DNA from: Sphingobacterium sp. SGG-5
Lineage (GTDB): Bacteria > Bacteroidota > Bacteroidia > Sphingobacteriales > Sphingobacteriaceae
Assembly: GCF_011043525.1 (NCBI RefSeq)
Contig: NZ_JAAKGO010000012.1
Coordinates: forward strand, 1 to 64,000
Length of the DNA stretch: 64,000 nucleotides
Reading direction: 5' to 3'
Positions 33,229-41,109 of this stretch are shown piece by piece (the first letter of the stretch is position 1; every line of letters starts with the position of its first letter). The notes beneath the pieces were generated by a model. The model made no database searches. It was not told the DNA's origin and worked only from the letters and a program-made list of their open reading frames with translations. Position numbers and translations under genes: made by a program.

Positions 33229-34947
33229 ATGAAACGCTATTCACTAAAATATTTACAGTTATCCGGATTAACACTTTCCCTTTTGTTAGGATCTTGTAAT
33301 CTTGACGAGCTGCACCATTCTTCGGTTACTCCCGAGACCTTTTTTACTTCTAAAGAAAGCACCTATGCCGTTTTGGCTCGTCCATTCACGCATTGGCGCT
33401 GGTTTATCGGTGCCGATCGCTGGTATCTGCAAGAGTTGACTACCGATGCCATGACCTGTCCGCAACGTGCAGAAGACTGGTATAACGGAGGCGAATATTT
33501 TCGTCTGCAGTATCATACCTGGAATCCAGATGACCGTTTCGTCGAAAACACATACAACGGAGTCGGAGGCGGTATAGCCCGAACCATGTCGGCCAAAGAA
33601 GATCTGGAAGCACTGGATTATTCGACAGTCGGAATGACAGAACAGGATAAGGCAGATCAAGTACAACAGTTAGAAGCACTGATTGCTTGGTTCTATATGC
33701 GTGGACTCGATTTCTTTGGCGGAATGCCGATTTATGAATCGACACAGGACGAGCTTCGTCCGAGGTCCACGGCACAAGAAACGTTCGACCATATTGAAGC
33801 ACTGTTGAAAAAAGCTATTCCTAACTTGAAAAAGAAAACCCAGTTAGGTGCATTTGAAGACGGTTACATCCGGCAAGGCGCAGCCGCAGCGATGCTGGCT
33901 CAGCTTTACTTTAATGCGGAGGCTTATACCGGACAAGATCGGTTTAGCGAATGTGCAGCTATTTCTCAAGATATTATTGACGGTGTATATGGTGTCTATG
34001 AGCTGGACAATACATGGTGGGGGCCGCATGGTTTCGATAACGACCGCTCTCCTGAAGTAATTTGGGCAGCACCTTCAAAAGGTGGCGGTACTACGGAAAC
34101 GGCATGGAACTGGTATTGGCGGTACTTTTATCATCAGGAAAGCAGCAAATACTTTGGTGGGGCAACAGGCAATGGGGCTCCATACAATGGATTTATGCTG
34201 AGCCCTTCCCGTAAACCTACAGGAGAAGTATATACCGAATTTAAGGTAGGAAATCCCTACGAAAAATTCCATGATCTGGATCTTCGGAAAAAACCTTTTG
34301 TCTACACAGGGAATAGAAATTATGAGGGCATGTTTTTGGTAGGCGCTCAAACGAATCCCATAACTGGAGAGTCCACCATGGGAACAAAATTATATAAAGG
34401 TGAAATTCTCAATTTGGTGGACGTTGTCGCACCTTTCAAAGAACTCAACTCAAAATATGGCGGTGATGTATCCAAATTGCCTTCTAACATTCAGGTCGGA
34501 GAAGAAAACAGTGGCGTTCGGTTAGTAAAAGTTCCGCAGCCGAATTTAGCTGATCAACAGCTGCAGTTTGACCCAGACTGCCCCGTCGTCCGTCTGACAG
34601 AAATATACTATATGCTCGCCGAGTGTAAGTTCCGGGCGGGAGATGCCGAAACCGCAGCAACATTGATTAATACGGTACGCAAACGGAATTTTGCAAACCG
34701 GGTGGATCCAGATCCGGTAACCGCAGACAATCTGGACAAATACCGCATGTTGGATGAATGGTTGATCGAATTCCTTGGCGAAGGTCGCCGGCGTACCGAT
34801 CTTATCCGTTGGAATGCTTTTACAACGGAGAAATGGTGGGATCATGAACCGACAGATAAAACGAGAAACTTATTCCCCATTCCGTACTCTGCGATTTCAG
34901 CGAATGGTTTATTAACGCCAAATCCGGGATATGGTGGAAACCAGTAG
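33229..34947 (+). CDS. SusD/RagB family outer-membrane lipoprotein (PUL2)
   Basis: A 572-residue lipoprotein (lipobox LLLGSC) with the SusD opening NLDELHHSSVTPETFFTSKE. The family-typical segments ALIAWFYMRGLDFFGGMPIY, RLTEIYYMLAECKFRAGD and FLGEGRRRTDLIRWNAF are present, and the C-terminus is LFPIPYSAISANGLLTPNPGY. It binds the oligosaccharide imported by the SusC partner encoded immediately upstream (15 nt). Confidence 0.93.
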   Translation: MKRYSLKYLQLSGLTLSLLLGSCNLDELHHSSVTPETFFTSKESTYAVLARPFTHWRWFIGADRWYLQELTTDAMTCPQRAEDWYNGGEYFRLQYHTWNPDDRFVENTYNGVGGGIARTMSAKEDLEALDYSTVGMTEQDKADQVQQLEALIAWFYMRGLDFFGGMPIYESTQDELRPRSTAQETFDHIEALLKKAIPNLKKKTQLGAFEDGYIRQGAAAAMLAQLYFNAEAYTGQDRFSECAAISQDIIDGVYGVYELDNTWWGPHGFDNDRSPEVIWAAPSKGGGTTETAWNWYWRYFYHQESSKYFGGATGNGAPYNGFMLSPSRKPTGEVYTEFKVGNPYEKFHDLDLRKKPFVYTGNRNYEGMFLVGAQTNPITGESTMGTKLYKGEILNLVDVVAPFKELNSKYGGDVSKLPSNIQVGEENSGVRLVKVPQPNLADQQLQFDPDCPVVRLTEIYYMLAECKFRAGDAETAATLINTVRKRNFANRVDPDPVTADNLDKYRMLDEWLIEFLGEGRRRTDLIRWNAFTTEKWWDHEPTDKTRNLFPIPYSAISANGLLTPNPGYGGNQ

Positions 34948-34985
34948 TCCAATTAAAATTATTTTAAAATAGAACGAAACGAATC

Positions 34986-36482
34986 ATGACACGAAAAATA
35001 TTTTTTAAGTTATTATCGATATCCCTACTCCTTTTTATAGGTTGTAGTGACGACGAACGGCTGGTTCGGAACCCGGCCCCCGAAGAGCCAAGTGATATTG
35101 TTGTAGAAGAGGGCATGAACCTTGTCGGTAAACTCACAGACGGCAATGAGCCTGTCGTGGGTGCCGTGGTTAGTGATGGCTATTCGGTAACCACGACAGA
35201 CGACGAGGGAATCTATCAATTAAAGGCAAATGAACTGGCGAAGTTTGTCTTCGTATCAGTCCCGGCAGATTATGAAATCCCGACGGAGAATGGTTTACCC
35301 AAAATATATCGGGAATTACCTGCAGATAAAAGTCAGGTTATACGCAGAGACTTTGGCCTGAAAAAACAAGCTGTTGTCAGCAATTTCCAGCTGTTGGCAT
35401 TGGCTGACGTACAAATTGGCCAATCGGTAGAGTTGAGCTGGCTGCGCCAAACCGAAATACCGTTAATCGCGGACTACGTCAACACCTTGAAATCCACTTC
35501 GCCGGTTTATGGAATCTCGCTTGGGGATCTCGTCTGGGACAACATGGCTTACCTCAGCGAATATGCAACGGAAATAAAACGGCTAGGTGTGCCCATATTC
35601 CAAGTCATCGGCAACCATGATCACGATAGAACAGTGACGAACAACGATTATCTGGCTGCTCAGCAGTTTGAGCGTAACTTCGGGCCAACTTATTATTCCT
35701 ACAATATTGGAGATTGTCACTTTGTCGTACTAGACAACGTAGACTACAATGGGCACAGCGACTATAGCAACCACATTCCGGAAAACCAATTGGATTGGCT
35801 CAAAGAAGATTTAAAGCATGTAAGCAAAGATAAACTTATCATCCTTGGCACACACATCTACACCTCAAGGAGAGATCGGCCAACGTTAGGTACAAGCAAC
35901 AAACAAGCGCTTTACGACCTGCTAGAAGGCTATACCGTCCGCATCTTAACGGGCCACCTGCATAATAATCGCATGACGACGATCAATGCGGATATCGAAG
36001 AAAACAATTTGGGATCCGTGATGGGCGCCTTTTGGAACTACTTATGCAACGATGGAAGTCCTCGCGGGTATGCGGTGTACGAGATTGAAGGGAATACGAT
36101 TAAAAATTGGTATTACAAGGGTACGGACAAACCCAAGGACTATCAGATCAAAATCTACAAGCCGGGACAAGCTGTTTCTGCCGGAAGACAGGATGGTGTT
36201 ATTGTCAATATTTTTGCTTGGCATACCAATTGGACAGTTAAGGTGTATGAAGATGACATGTATAAAACGACGTTAACCGACAATTTAAAATATGAGATGG
36301 ATAGGGACGCATACGATGCCTATTTTGGAGACAGCAAACCCGCTCATCGACCATCTGCTGAGCCAGAAGCATATAATGACCATATGTTTTATTACAAGCC
36401 TTCCGTATCTACCGGTGTCACCGTCAAAATTGAGGCCACCGATGCGCATGGAAATGTGTACGTAGAGAGCGTACAGTTGTAA
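34986..36482 (+). CDS. Secreted calcineurin-like metallophosphoesterase (PUL2)
   Basis: A 498-residue lipoprotein (LLFIGC lipobox). An N-terminal carboxypeptidase-regulatory/MetallophosN-like sandwich (about 40-125) precedes a calcineurin-like catalytic domain. Its metal motifs are ALADVQIG (D-x-Q in place of the common D-x-H), GDLVWDN, GNHDHD, GTHIY and TGHLHNN. A C-terminal beta-sandwich (about 370-498, MetallophosC-like) completes the layout. It should hydrolyse a phosphomonoester or phosphodiester outside the cytoplasm. It begins 38 nt after susD and ends at a strong terminator, so it is the last PUL2 gene and the only enzyme of the locus. The natural substrate is unknown. Confidence 0.85.
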   Translation: MTRKIFFKLLSISLLLFIGCSDDERLVRNPAPEEPSDIVVEEGMNLVGKLTDGNEPVVGAVVSDGYSVTTTDDEGIYQLKANELAKFVFVSVPADYEIPTENGLPKIYRELPADKSQVIRRDFGLKKQAVVSNFQLLALADVQIGQSVELSWLRQTEIPLIADYVNTLKSTSPVYGISLGDLVWDNMAYLSEYATEIKRLGVPIFQVIGNHDHDRTVTNNDYLAAQQFERNFGPTYYSYNIGDCHFVVLDNVDYNGHSDYSNHIPENQLDWLKEDLKHVSKDKLIILGTHIYTSRRDRPTLGTSNKQALYDLLEGYTVRILTGHLHNNRMTTINADIEENNLGSVMGAFWNYLCNDGSPRGYAVYEIEGNTIKNWYYKGTDKPKDYQIKIYKPGQAVSAGRQDGVIVNIFAWHTNWTVKVYEDDMYKTTLTDNLKYEMDRDAYDAYFGDSKPAHRPSAEPEAYNDHMFYYKPSVSTGVTVKIEATDAHGNVYVESVQL

Positions 36483-36510
36483 GACGAGCGTATATATTCT
36501 GATAATATAA

Positions 36511-36548
36511 AAAAAAGGAAGGTGCATTTCAGGCGCCTTCCTTTTTTT
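36511..36548. terminator. Bidirectional terminator between PUL2 and pdxA-cca
   Basis: GGAAGGTGC pairs with GCGCCTTCC (one G-U pair) around a seven-base loop. An A-run lies upstream and T7 downstream. It serves the plus-strand PUL2 operon, and the A-run allows it to serve the convergent minus-strand cca gene as well. Confidence 0.85.
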
Positions 36549-36568
36549 GAAATGTTTTTTACCGTTCT

Positions 36569-37984
36569 TTATGGCTTTTGCTCTTGTGGTTTCAAACCGA
36601 TCTTCTCACCCTCCGACACCATAAAATCATATGCTGCTTGCTTTTCATTCGGTATATCTCCCTCAAGAATAGCCTCACGGATCGCATTTTTAATAACGCC
36701 GACCTTCCGCCCCGGGCCCAATCCGAATACCTGCATGATATCTTCCCCCGTTACCGGTGGCTGCCAATTACGCAAATGGTCTCGTTCCTCGACATCTTTC
36801 AACTTTTGTTTAACCAGATCGAAGTTCTTGCGATATTTTGTTTTTTTGAACTCATTTTTAGTGGTTACATCCGCATGGCACAATAACATCAAGCTGTCAA
36901 TATCATCTCCCGCCTCGAACAATAAACGGCGCACAGCCGAGTCGGTCACAATGTCTTGTACCAGCACAATAGGGCGCAAATGGAGCTGCACCAATTTTTG
37001 GACAAACTTCATTTTATCGTTTAACGGCAATTTGAGTTCCGCAAACAATTTAGGTACCATACGCGCACCTTTATCTTCATGCCCATGAAATGTCCATCCC
37101 ACCCGTTTGTCAAAACGCTTTGTGGCCGGCTTGGCAATATCGTGCATAATAGCAGCCCAGCGCAACCAGAGATCGTCCGACACTTCCGCTACGTTATCCA
37201 ATACTTCGAGGGTATGATAGAAATTATCCTTGTGGCCCTTCCCGTCAATAATATCAACCCCCTGCAAATTATGCATAGCCGGAAAAATCAACTCCAGTAG
37301 CCCTGTATCAAATAAGTATTTAAAACCGATCGACGGCTTCTCCGATAGGATAATCTTATTCAGTTCATCTATAATCCGTTCTTTGGATATAATCTTAATC
37401 CTATCTTTTGTTTCTACAATAGCTTGAATAGCTTTTATATCAATTTTAAAATGCAACTGCGTAGCAAAGCGGATAGCGCGCATCATGCGGAGCGGATCAT
37501 CTGAAAAGGTCTCTCGTGGATCCAATGGGGTACGGATGATACGATTACTGATATCCGCCACACCCTCGAAGGGATCAAGAAGTTGTCCGTAATTGTCTCT
37601 ATTCAGCGAATAGGCCAACGCATTTATGGTGAAATCGCGCCGGTTCTGATCATCCTGAAGTGTCCCATCCTCGACAATCGGCTTACGCGAATCTTTTCTA
37701 TACGACTCTTTCCGGGCGCCTACAAACTCGATATCCAATCCATCATATACCAACATGGCCGTACCAAAAGATTTATAGACAGCGACCTTACAATCGAGAA
37801 GATCTCCTAAACGCATAGCAAATCCGGTACCGCTGCCTATGACCAGGATATCAATATCATTTTTAAAAGGCCTGTTCATAATCCGGTCACGCACATATCC
37901 CCCGATGACATAACATTCGGTACCTGTCGTTTCCGCTAAATTACTGATAATCGAAAATATCGGATGTTGTAAATGTTCAATCAT
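36569..37984 (-). CDS. cca: CCA tRNA nucleotidyltransferase / polynucleotide adenylyltransferase with HD domain
   Basis: 471 residues. The class II nucleotidyltransferase head has CYVIGGYVRDRIMNRPFKND and the DxD motif NDIDILV (Asp43 and Asp45 region). The RRDFTINAL motif and the DPLRMMRAIRFA helix specify nucleotide and tRNA contacts. A C-terminal HD domain (HTLEVLDNVAE, then AAIMHDIAKP) is present, as in many bacterial CCA-adding enzymes. It adds or repairs the CCA end of tRNAs. It follows pdxA by 9 nt on the same strand. A pure poly(A) polymerase is less likely but cannot be excluded by motif alone. Confidence 0.92.
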   Translation of the reverse strand: MIEHLQHPIFSIISNLAETTGTECYVIGGYVRDRIMNRPFKNDIDILVIGSGTGFAMRLGDLLDCKVAVYKSFGTAMLVYDGLDIEFVGARKESYRKDSRKPIVEDGTLQDDQNRRDFTINALAYSLNRDNYGQLLDPFEGVADISNRIIRTPLDPRETFSDDPLRMMRAIRFATQLHFKIDIKAIQAIVETKDRIKIISKERIIDELNKIILSEKPSIGFKYLFDTGLLELIFPAMHNLQGVDIIDGKGHKDNFYHTLEVLDNVAEVSDDLWLRWAAIMHDIAKPATKRFDKRVGWTFHGHEDKGARMVPKLFAELKLPLNDKMKFVQKLVQLHLRPIVLVQDIVTDSAVRRLLFEAGDDIDSLMLLCHADVTTKNEFKKTKYRKNFDLVKQKLKDVEERDHLRNWQPPVTGEDIMQVFGLGPGRKVGVIKNAIREAILEGDIPNEKQAAYDFMVSEGEKIGLKPQEQKP

Positions 37985-37993
37985 GTTCCGGCA

Positions 37994-39049
37994 CTAATCT
38001 CTATCCTTAGATAATCTTCGGAAGCCCAATGGGTTGGCACTCAATTCGGCTTGTTCTCTTCTATTTTTGACAATATGTAAAGCCAAAAACATCGCTTCCA
38101 AAAAAGAATCCGGAGAGGCCATATCTTTACCGGCGATATCGAATCCTGTACCATGATCGGGAGAGGTGCGGACTATTGGAAGTCCTGCGGTATAATTCAC
38201 GCCTTTGCGCTGAGCAATATGTTTAAAAGGGATAAGGCCTTGATCGTGGTACATGGCCAGTACCGCATCGAATTTTGTATAGGTGTCTGACGCAAAAAAG
38301 CCATCCGCCGGATAAGGTCCAAAACAAAAAATACCTTGCTCATTGGCTTGCTCGACAGCAGGACGAATAATCTCCAGATCTTCTGTCCCAATAATGCCAT
38401 TGTCTCCCGCATGCGGGTTCAAGCCTAATACCGCAATCCGTGGCTTTTGAATCCAAAAGTCGTTTTTAAGGCTTTTATGCATTAAATGAAGCTTTTTCAA
38501 GATGCCTTCCTGGGTGATATGCGTGGCAATATCCTTAACGGGAATGTGCCCGGTCACTACACCGACCCGGAGGTCATCGCTGACCATGAACATCAGTACA
38601 TCATCAGCTCCGGTTTTGCTTTGAAGATATTCGGTATGTCCTGGAAACTGAAAGCCCTCCCGTTGAATATTGTGTTTGTTGATAGGTGCAGTTACCAATG
38701 CATCGATCTTACCGGCATGGAGATCCTCCACAGCGCGTTCCAAAGACAAAAAAGCGTACTTACCCCCTATTTCGTTCTCCTCACCCAACGTGATCTTCAC
38801 ATCTTCCTGCCACACATTGATCATATTCGGCCGTTTGGAATGTGCCTGCTCGGGTTGGTTGATGACGTTAAAACTAAAATCATTAATGTTATTCGCTTTT
38901 CGATGAAAGGAGGCATTTTTTGTGTTTCCGTATACTATAGGGGTAAAATAATCCAACACACGGTTATCTGCCAACGACTTGATGATCACTTCCATCCCTA
39001 TTCCATTGATATCACCAATACTGATACCTACCTTTAATTTGTCACTCAT
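37994..39049 (-). CDS. pdxA: 4-hydroxythreonine-4-phosphate dehydrogenase PdxA
   Basis: The ATG at 39049 (351 residues) gives MSDKLKVGISIGDINGIGME, the normal PdxA N-terminus; the frame stays open upstream by 50 non-conserved codons. Metal-ligand histidines are visible in FPGHTEYLQ, MYHDQGLIPFKHI and RTSPDHGTGFDIAGK. PdxA oxidises 4-phosphohydroxy-L-threonine in the DXP-dependent pyridoxal phosphate pathway. It is the first gene of the pdxA-cca operon. A -7 box TACTTTTG lies 23 nt upstream on the minus strand. Confidence 0.95.
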   Translation of the reverse strand: MSDKLKVGISIGDINGIGMEVIIKSLADNRVLDYFTPIVYGNTKNASFHRKANNINDFSFNVINQPEQAHSKRPNMINVWQEDVKITLGEENEIGGKYAFLSLERAVEDLHAGKIDALVTAPINKHNIQREGFQFPGHTEYLQSKTGADDVLMFMVSDDLRVGVVTGHIPVKDIATHITQEGILKKLHLMHKSLKNDFWIQKPRIAVLGLNPHAGDNGIIGTEDLEIIRPAVEQANEQGIFCFGPYPADGFFASDTYTKFDAVLAMYHDQGLIPFKHIAQRKGVNYTAGLPIVRTSPDHGTGFDIAGKDMASPDSFLEAMFLALHIVKNRREQAELSANPLGFRRLSKDRD

Positions 39050-39071
39050 TATCAAAAAGCTTTTTATTACC

Positions 39072-39079
39072 CAAAAGTA
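39072..39079 (-). promoter_or_regulatory. -7 element of the pdxA-cca promoter
   Basis: TACTTTTG on the minus strand is an exact TAnnTTTG match, 22 nt from the pdxA ATG. A TTG stands 23 nt further upstream, slightly longer than the ideal spacer. Confidence 0.55.
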
Positions 39080-39185
39080 ACAAAAAATAGGGAAAGCTAT
39101 AACAATTGTATTCGGAATTATCCGAGCAAAGAGGGATTTTCCCAGCCCAACGATTTTAAAAATGCTGGACTGGGATAGGTCCTCG

Positions 39186-39668
39186 TTAAGGATACTCACA
39201 CTTCACGCCAACTCTTTTATAGTTATTAGATACCTTGACTTTGTCCGTACCTACCAACTCCAGAACCAATAGCGAATGACCGACACCGCTTGAGGTGGGC
39301 GCGAGCCTGATATAGCCCTTATTTTGATGGGCCGGCAACACAAAGCTCTTGTCACCACCAGCTATAGTAAAATCAACATTTTCTGCTGCAGTGGATTCCT
39401 CTGCTATAATCTTCCACGTCAAGCGCTGATCTTCACTCGACTGTAATCCTGACATATTGACTTGGAGTACAACCTCATCGCCACTGGGCTCAACGACACG
39501 ACTGATAATCGGATAGTCCTTCCCTACGGCAAATGTGCTGGTTACCGCATCTTCAAATTCTATGTAACTGTCTTCGAGTTGATAACGCAAATCAAAATCT
39601 TCTTGGCACGCTCCCATCAATAGAACAAATACGGAAGCTACTAAAGTTTTATTCAATAGACCTTTCAT
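39186..39668 (-). CDS. Small PUL3 lipoprotein (DUF4843-like)
   Basis: The ATG at 39668 lies 4 nt after the susD stop and gives a lipobox (VFVLLMGAC); the frame open to 39845 has no signal and overlaps susD. The 160-residue product shows all-beta character (DSYIEFEDAVTSTFAVGKD, LTWKIIAEESTAAENVDFTI, SLLVLELVGTDKVKVSNNY). This resembles the Calx-beta/DUF4843 lipoproteins that often follow SusD in ECF/FecR-controlled loci. It is probably an accessory surface protein of the PUL3 transporter. The family assignment is moderate, based on position and overall pattern. Confidence 0.6.
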   Translation of the reverse strand: MKGLLNKTLVASVFVLLMGACQEDFDLRYQLEDSYIEFEDAVTSTFAVGKDYPIISRVVEPSGDEVVLQVNMSGLQSSEDQRLTWKIIAEESTAAENVDFTIAGGDKSFVLPAHQNKGYIRLAPTSSGVGHSLLVLELVGTDKVKVSNNYKRVGVKCEYP

Positions 39669-39672
39669 AGCA

Positions 39673-41097
39673 TTAATAATTATAATTTTGTTTAAGTTCC
39701 AAGTCTTCATCAGCATCCACTTCACGGATCGGTATTCGCGCCAATATTCTATAATCTGTAAAGAGTACATTACCCGTGGCCTTAATAACGTCAAGCCCAT
39801 TACGTTTAAGATCAAACCACCGATGCCCTTCAAACGCCAGGTCAAAACGCCGTTGTAATAAGATTTCTTCTAACAGCGCATCACCCGACAGGCTTACTAC
39901 CGACAGCCCTGCCCGCGTACGGATCTTATTCAGATCCTCCAATGCCTCAGGATAATAAGACGGCCCCTGATGGTAGAGGGCTTCTGCCCGATTAAGGTAC
40001 ACTTCCGACAAGCGGAGAATAGGTACATTGTCGAGGTTAGGCGTACCGTTCTTTGAAATAAACTTATACATCTCCCAAAAAGTGTCGCTTTTACCCACCC
40101 CTTTACGAATTAATTCTCGCCGCACATCGTTTGGCTCGTACAGATCATAAAACAATGGATCTACAGCTATGACTGCTTGGATGGTAAATGTTGTGGCATC
40201 GTATGTCGCCCTGCTGGTATAGGTCGACCGTAGGGAGCGGTCAGCACCTACATTCTCTGAAATATTAAACTTTAATTCAAAAATAGATTCCGGGTGTACT
40301 TGCTTCAACCAATCACTCACGTAGGTAGCCTGGGTAGAGAAAACGGCCTTGGTCTCTGTCAATGCGCGATCAGCCATATCGACAGCAGTAGGATAGTCTC
40401 CTCGATACAATGCCACACGTGCATATAATGCGCTTACTGCTGCTTGGGTGGCCCGATGCGGTGCAACAGTTTCATTACCCGCACCCAAGTTTTCATGTGC
40501 CAAATCCAAGTCCTTATAGATTTGATCGTAGACTTCCGCTATGGGTGCGCGCTTGAGTGACCCTATTTTCGAGATATCATCTACTCCTACCAACATAAGT
40601 GGGACGCCCCCATAATTATATTCATCTATGAGCGCGGTAGGGTCATAAGCATATACACGTACCAAATCATGATAACATAATGCCCTTAAAAAATAAGCCT
40701 GCCCCAATATAGTCGCTTTCCATTTTTCCCCATACGAACCGGCATGAACTGCATCGATCACTAAGTTGGCTTGATTGATAGCGTAGTACGCCACTTGCCA
40801 ATTGTCAAAATGTGCATTTCTACCGTTCATAGCCTCATTGGTCAAATGGGATGCATTGCTTGTATGTATAGCATTGTCGGACAAAGCTTCGGACAAAGCA
40901 AGATAATCTCGCCCATATAAAGTATAGTTTTGCAGGCGGGCATATACGGAAATCAATGCAGCATGGATACCCTCTTCATTGGTCAAGGCCTCCGATGAAT
41001 CTATGGACTGCTTAGGATTGATCTCTAACAACTTTTCACAGCCTGTCAGTAGCAAAACTGCGCACAAGGACAACTGTATTAATATATTTCTTTTCAT
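39673..41097 (-). CDS. SusD/RagB family outer-membrane lipoprotein (PUL3)
   Basis: A 474-residue lipoprotein (AVLLLTGC) starting EKLLEINPKQSIDSSEALTN. The SusD motifs ATILGQAYFLRALCYHDLVR, LRLSEVYLNRAEALYHQG and LLQRRFDLAFEGHRWFDLKR are intact, and the C-terminus is ELKQNYNY. The gene lies 12 nt after susC. It is the shortest of the three SusD proteins here, typical for SusD paired with STN-type SusC. Confidence 0.93.
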   Translation of the reverse strand: MKRNILIQLSLCAVLLLTGCEKLLEINPKQSIDSSEALTNEEGIHAALISVYARLQNYTLYGRDYLALSEALSDNAIHTSNASHLTNEAMNGRNAHFDNWQVAYYAINQANLVIDAVHAGSYGEKWKATILGQAYFLRALCYHDLVRVYAYDPTALIDEYNYGGVPLMLVGVDDISKIGSLKRAPIAEVYDQIYKDLDLAHENLGAGNETVAPHRATQAAVSALYARVALYRGDYPTAVDMADRALTETKAVFSTQATYVSDWLKQVHPESIFELKFNISENVGADRSLRSTYTSRATYDATTFTIQAVIAVDPLFYDLYEPNDVRRELIRKGVGKSDTFWEMYKFISKNGTPNLDNVPILRLSEVYLNRAEALYHQGPSYYPEALEDLNKIRTRAGLSVVSLSGDALLEEILLQRRFDLAFEGHRWFDLKRNGLDVIKATGNVLFTDYRILARIPIREVDADEDLELKQNYNY

Positions 41098-41109
41098 GAT
41101 ATTTTCCTT

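Noticed and set aside
36483..37088. Open frame of about 190 codons on the plus strand opposite cca
   Set aside because: It starts inside the PUL2 terminator and lies antisense to conserved cca motifs; composition is that of a shadow frame.
39050..39199. Extra 50 residues on PdxA
   Set aside because: They are hydrophobic and non-conserved, and the predicted -7 box (39079-39072) is inside them; the ATG at 39049 gives the normal N-terminus.
39669..39845. N-terminal extension of the PUL3 small lipoprotein
   Set aside because: It overlaps the susD 3' end in another frame, and only the ATG at 39668 yields a lipoprotein signal.
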